Shown here: piece by piece, positions 60,855 through 64,000 of the stretch
Layout of the letters: every line of letters begins with the position of its first letter
How positions within the stretch are numbered: position 1 is the first letter of the stretch
Notes under the pieces: model-generated
What the model saw: only the letters and a program-made list of their open reading frames with translations
Told to the model about the DNA's origin: nothing
The model's database searches: none
Made by a program: the position numbers and the translations under genes
Assembly (NCBI GenBank): GCA_031216915.1
Contig: CM062294.1
Coordinates: forward strand, 393,071,217-393,135,216
Source of the DNA: Pictodentalium vernedei
Taxonomy: Eukaryota > Mollusca > Scaphopoda > Dentaliida > Dentaliidae
Reading direction: 5' to 3'
Length of the DNA: 64,000 nucleotides

Positions 60855-61453
60855 ACAGTTGCAACTATAGTTATGCAGGCTCTCTGTTCCGGCAGTGACT
60901 CCGTCCGGCTGCCCTCTTCGCTCTGGGCTATTTGACCCAGGGCAAGGGGAAGGGGGGGGGGGGCGGGTGTTCCCTTAGGTCACCTGCTTTATAGTGAAAA
61001 GTAAGGGAATGCCTCCTCCAAGTCAGTATTTCTGAGTCGCTTCCGGGATGGTTTTAAAGTGTAATATTAATGTTAAAATTCATTCATGTCTTATTTTTAA
61101 AGTGTAGCTCGGTGTGAAGCATTTGTATATGTCAAGTGTCAAACAGGCTTTAATATACAATACTCGGACACTTTTAAATGACTATAAAGAGTCTCAATTC
61201 TCTGGACTACTTTATTTATTGGCTTACTTTAAAGATAATTAGTATAAGGGATATACTGGATGTTAATAGAGAACATGAATGTTATTGTGCTCAATTATTA
61301 AGGGTAGTGTATCTTTCTAATTTATTATTAAATAAGAAAGATACATGTAAAGCCTAATACTCCTTTTCTCCTTAAGGGGTTACCTCTTTACTATATAGTT
61401 GAGCTTATTGGATTTTCCTCTATGTCCTAGGCCCTCCAGCCTGTTTACTATTC

Positions 61454-61540
61454 AGCTAAGTCTGGGTCATTGGTACAGTATAAAAATGTTAAAAAATTTA
61501 TAGTAATTTATATATTTTTTATACTTACCAATGACCCAGA
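61454..61540. repeat. Internal complementary region, DIRS-like copy 2
   Basis: The first part is the reverse complement of the left end from 54721. The second part is the reverse complement of the right end up to 61844. The joint reads ATAAAAATGTTAAAAAATTT, as in copy 1. Confidence 0.93.
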
Positions 61541-61616
61541 TGGGGATGGCCCTCCCTGGAGTTGGGAACTCTTGCCTCCCCGCTGAGTACATAGCGCTGA
61601 CCAGGCACTGCCAGTA

Positions 61617-61806
61617 AGAATGATAATTGGCGCCAATTTCGGGACGTTCGTCACACTGCGCATGCGCAGTGGGGGCGTAGTATGGAGGTCCTTTAGGACA
61701 TGATTTCTTTTTGTTTTGGATGCAAATTTTGGGGATTGGGGGGCAAAATTTGTGTTTGGCCCTGGTTTTGTTAGAGTTAGCACCAGCTAAGTCTGGGTCA
61801 TTGGTA
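61617..61806. repeat. Right inverted terminal repeat, DIRS-like copy 2
   Basis: Inverse of 54733-54922, with the palindrome at 61655-61670. Confidence 0.9.
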
Positions 61807-61844
61807 AGTATAAAAAATATATAAATTACTATAAATTTTTTAAC

Positions 61845-63240
61845 TTTCTTCAATTTCTGTCAAAAAATGTTGCCGCGGCCAATGTTCTTAGAACTTAGTT
61901 TAGTCAGAAGACTCAATATTTCCCTTTGGCACACCCTACAGGGTACATTTATGATCGGATTGCTTTGAAATCTGGCATGCTTATTTGGGGTGACCTCTAG
62001 ATGGGAGCTATCGATTTTCTTCAATTACCGTCAAAAAATGTTGCCGCGGCCAATGTTCTTAGAACTTAGTTTAGTCAAACCACAATATTTCCCTTTGGCA
62101 CACCCTATAGGACACATTTATGATTTGATTGCTTTGAAACCTGGTATGCTTATTTAGGGTGATGTCTAGATGGGAGCTATCAATTTTCTTCAATTTCCGG
62201 CAAAAAATGTTGCCACGGCCAACATTCATAGAACTTAGTTTAGTCAGACCTCAATATTTCTCTTTGGCACACCCTACAGGGCCCATTTGTGATCAGATTG
62301 CTTTGAAACCTGGTATGCTTGTTTGGGGAGACCTCTAGATGGGAGCTATCGATTTTCTTCAATTTCTGTCAAAAAATGTTGCCGCGGCCAAAGTTCTTAG
62401 AACTTCGTTTAGTCAGAAGACTCAATATTTCCCTTTGGCACACCCTACAGGGTACATTTATAATCGGATTGCTTTGAAACCTGGCATGCTTGTTTGGGGT
62501 GACCTCTAGATGGGAGCTATCGATTTTCTTCAATGTCCGTCAAAAAATGTTGCCACGGCCAACGTTTTTAGAACTCTGTTTAGTCAGACCACAATATTTC
62601 CCTTTGGCACACCCTACAAGGCACATTTATGATTTGCTTGCTTTGAAACCTGGTATGCTTGTTTGGGGAGACCTCTAGATGGGAGCTATCGATTTTCTTC
62701 AATTTCCGTCAAAAAATGTTGGTGCGGCCAACGTTCTTATAACTTAGTTTAGTCAGAAGACTCAATATTTCCCTTTGGCACACCCTACAGGGCACATTTA
62801 TGATCGGATTGCTTTGAAACCTGGCATGCTTGTTTGGGGTGACCTCTAGATGGGAGCTATCGATTTTCTTCAATTTCCATTAAAAAATGTTGCCGCAGCC
62901 AATATTCTTAGAACTTAGTTTAGTCAGACCACAATATTTCCCTTTGTCTCACCCTACAGGGCACATTTATGATTAGATTGCTTTGAAACCTGGTATGCTT
63001 ATTGAGGGTGACCTCTAGATGGGAGCTATCGATTTTCTTCCATTTCCGTCAAAAAATGTTGCCACGGCCAATGTTCTTAGAATTTAGTCTAGTCAGACCA
63101 CAATATTTCTCTTTTGTACACCCTACAGGGCACATTTATGACCGGATTGCTTTGAAACCTGGCATGCTTGTTTGGGGAGGCCTCTAGATGGGATCTATCA
63201 ATTTTCTTCGGTTTCTGTCAAAAAATGTTGCCACTGGCAA
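61845..63240 (+). repeat. Tandem core array of about 169-bp units (about 8 copies)
   Basis: Units share TTAGAACTTAGTTTAGTCAG, CCCTTTGGCACACCCTACAG, GATTGCTTTGAAACCTGG and GACCTCTAGATGGGAGCTAT. Two alternating variants (GGCATGCTT and GGTATGCTT units) suggest a dimeric pattern. Confidence 0.9.
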
Positions 63241-63504
63241 AAAAAATGACATTAGTATCAGTGATCTTCAATTTTGCCATTTCATTTATAACTTACCAAG
63301 TTAAAGTTTGTCAAGTTGAGCTACAGTGTCATTGACACTTTCATTATTATCCGGTAAACATGCTTGGACATTGCTGTCTACATGTAGATTATGGCGAGTC
63401 CAGAGTGACTGAACTATAGGGATACTAGTTTTCTATAATCTTCTACTCTTTTATAATACCCAATGCTCATGATATGAAAATTTATTAGTTTCTTTTTTTC
63501 AGAC

Positions 63505-63891
63505 TTTTTAGCTCACCTGAGCAAAGCTTTACTAGTCACTTTCCGTCCGTCATCCGTCTGGCGTAAATGTTACATTATCGACTTCTCACAAACTACTAGA
63601 CCAAATTGAATTAAATCTAGTGTTCATGTTCCCTGTCATATGTCAATTTCAAGTTTGTTGAAATAAGGTTGTCACACCCACGGGGGCACCACAAGGGGCA
63701 TAACCCTGATAGCACCCATAAAATACAAAAAAAATCTTCTTCAGATCCAGTGGTCAGAATCTTTTCATATTTGGTATACAACATCTCTAGGGGGGTCAGA
63801 TTCAAGTTTTTTTTCAAATCTAGTCACTGGGTTAATATTTGTGCTCCCAATGGGAGCCCTAATTTTAATTTGGTGCAATATGAAGTAATTT
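63505..63891 (+). mobile_element. AGCTCA-type element, single core unit, truncated
   Basis: The 5' end is TTTTTAGCTCACCTGAGC with CCGTCCGTCATCCGTC. One core unit (63740-63890, CTTCTTCAGATCCAGTGGTC, TATTTGGTATACAACATCTC) is the type found at 31070-32340. It stops where another element begins. Confidence 0.7.
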
Positions 63892-64000
63892 TTAGCTCAC
63901 CTGGCTTAAAAGGCCATGTGAGCTTTTTTCATCACTTGGCGTCCGTCGTCGTCAGCCGTCCGTAAACTTTTCACATTTTCATCTTCCTCTCTGTAACCGC
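63892..64000 (+). mobile_element. AGCTCA-type element, 5' end, runs off the window
   Basis: AGCTCACCTGGCTTAAAAGG with CCATGTGAGCT and the following AAACTTTTCACATTTTCAT match the 5' part of the element starting at 13322. Confidence 0.75.

Larger units (their letters stand above)
54721..61844 (+). mobile_element. DIRS-like retrotransposon copy 2 (7124 bp), partly decayed
   Basis: Same family as 37801-44934, roughly 95% or more identical by eye. It is inserted in a tandem-repeat unit whose intact neighbours read GAGCTATCGATTTTCTTCAA, so the insertion is clean between GAT and TTTC with no base duplicated or lost. ORF1 has two 1-nt deletions and ORF2 has two nonsense changes, but the recombinase frame is open. 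Confidence 0.93.
54541..63344 (+). mobile_element. Pearl-like element split by DIRS-like copy 2
   Basis: The 5' end TAGCTCAACTTGACAAAGTC with AAGCTGAGCTATTGCCATCA is a clean hairpin. The first unit is cut at GAGCTATCGAT (54720) and resumes with TTTCTTCAATTTC at 61845. The 3' end at 63308-63344 is GTCAAGTTGAGCTACAGTGT with a GTGTC/GACAC hairpin. The outer 14 bp of the 5' end and GTCAAGTTGAGCTA near the 3' end are inverse copies. Without the DIRS-like copy it is about 1.7 kb. Confidence 0.85.

Noticed and set aside
53255-64000. Next exons of the RWDD4-like gene
   Set aside because: No splice-flanked block resembling the rest of the RWD domain was found in this range on the plus strand.

Overview
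This window is a piece of a repeat-rich marine invertebrate nuclear genome. The pointers are short spliced-exon structure, non-LTR, LTR and DIRS retrotransposons, hAT transposons, MITEs, SINEs, and many tandem-core elements whose ends look like the 'AGCTCA...' families common in molluscs and other lophotrochozoans. The species cannot be named from the sequence, and a deuterostome such as a lancelet is not excluded. I recognise only one host-gene segment: an 81-nt plus-strand exon at 53174-53254 encoding the start of an RWD domain, best matched by RWDD4. Almost everything else is mobile DNA.

Left part (1-11200). The window opens inside a decayed DIRS-like tyrosine-recombinase element (1-2303). 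It abuts or interrupts a broken minus-strand gene of unknown family (2304-3504). Several Helitron-like/pearl-like elements with tandem cores of about 145-340 bp follow (5398-9766), then a MITE with multiplied terminal repeats (10467-11040).

Centre (11225-45715). This is one old CR1/Crack-type LINE on the minus strand. It has been split by later insertions, and its reading frame rejoins across them. ORF1 lies at 45391-45715 plus 37366-37427. ORF2 lies at 34530-35489, 21012-21788 and 11225-13321. ORF2 begins with a hydrophobic leader and a 2A-like motif (LLLSGDIEPNPGP). The inserts are: (i) a 7.7-kb block at 13322-21011, in which a tandem-core element carries a SINE, two further tandem-core families in the SINE tail, and a 4.3-kb element with a higher-order 145-bp array; (ii) a 12.7-kb hAT block at 21797-34521 with an 8-bp target duplication, carrying an almost intact LTR retrotransposon (22030-29140) and a tandem-core element inside its dead transposase gene; (iii) a hAT MITE at 35002-35435 inside the 2A codons; (iv) a non-autonomous hAT at 37428-45390 carrying a complete DIRS-like element (37801-44934).

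The LTR element has one 1602-codon gag-pol ORF in the order gag-protease-integrase-RT-RNase H. Integrase before RT is the Gmr1-type arrangement, not the usual Ty3/gypsy order. The DIRS-like element at 37801-44934 has inverted terminal repeats, an internal complementary region that reproduces the circle junction exactly, and three open frames: a gag-like ORF1, RT/RNase H, and a recombinase frame that stays open antiparallel-free across the whole RT ORF.

Right part (45716-64000). It holds another non-autonomous hAT, small tandem and inverted repeats, more tandem-core elements, a second SINE copy just upstream of the RWDD4 exon, a second TTAA MITE, and a second, partly decayed DIRS-like element (54721-61844). 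The latter sits cleanly inside a tandem-core element (54541-63344), which fixes its borders to the base and shows no target duplication. No rRNA, tRNA or CRISPR array was seen.
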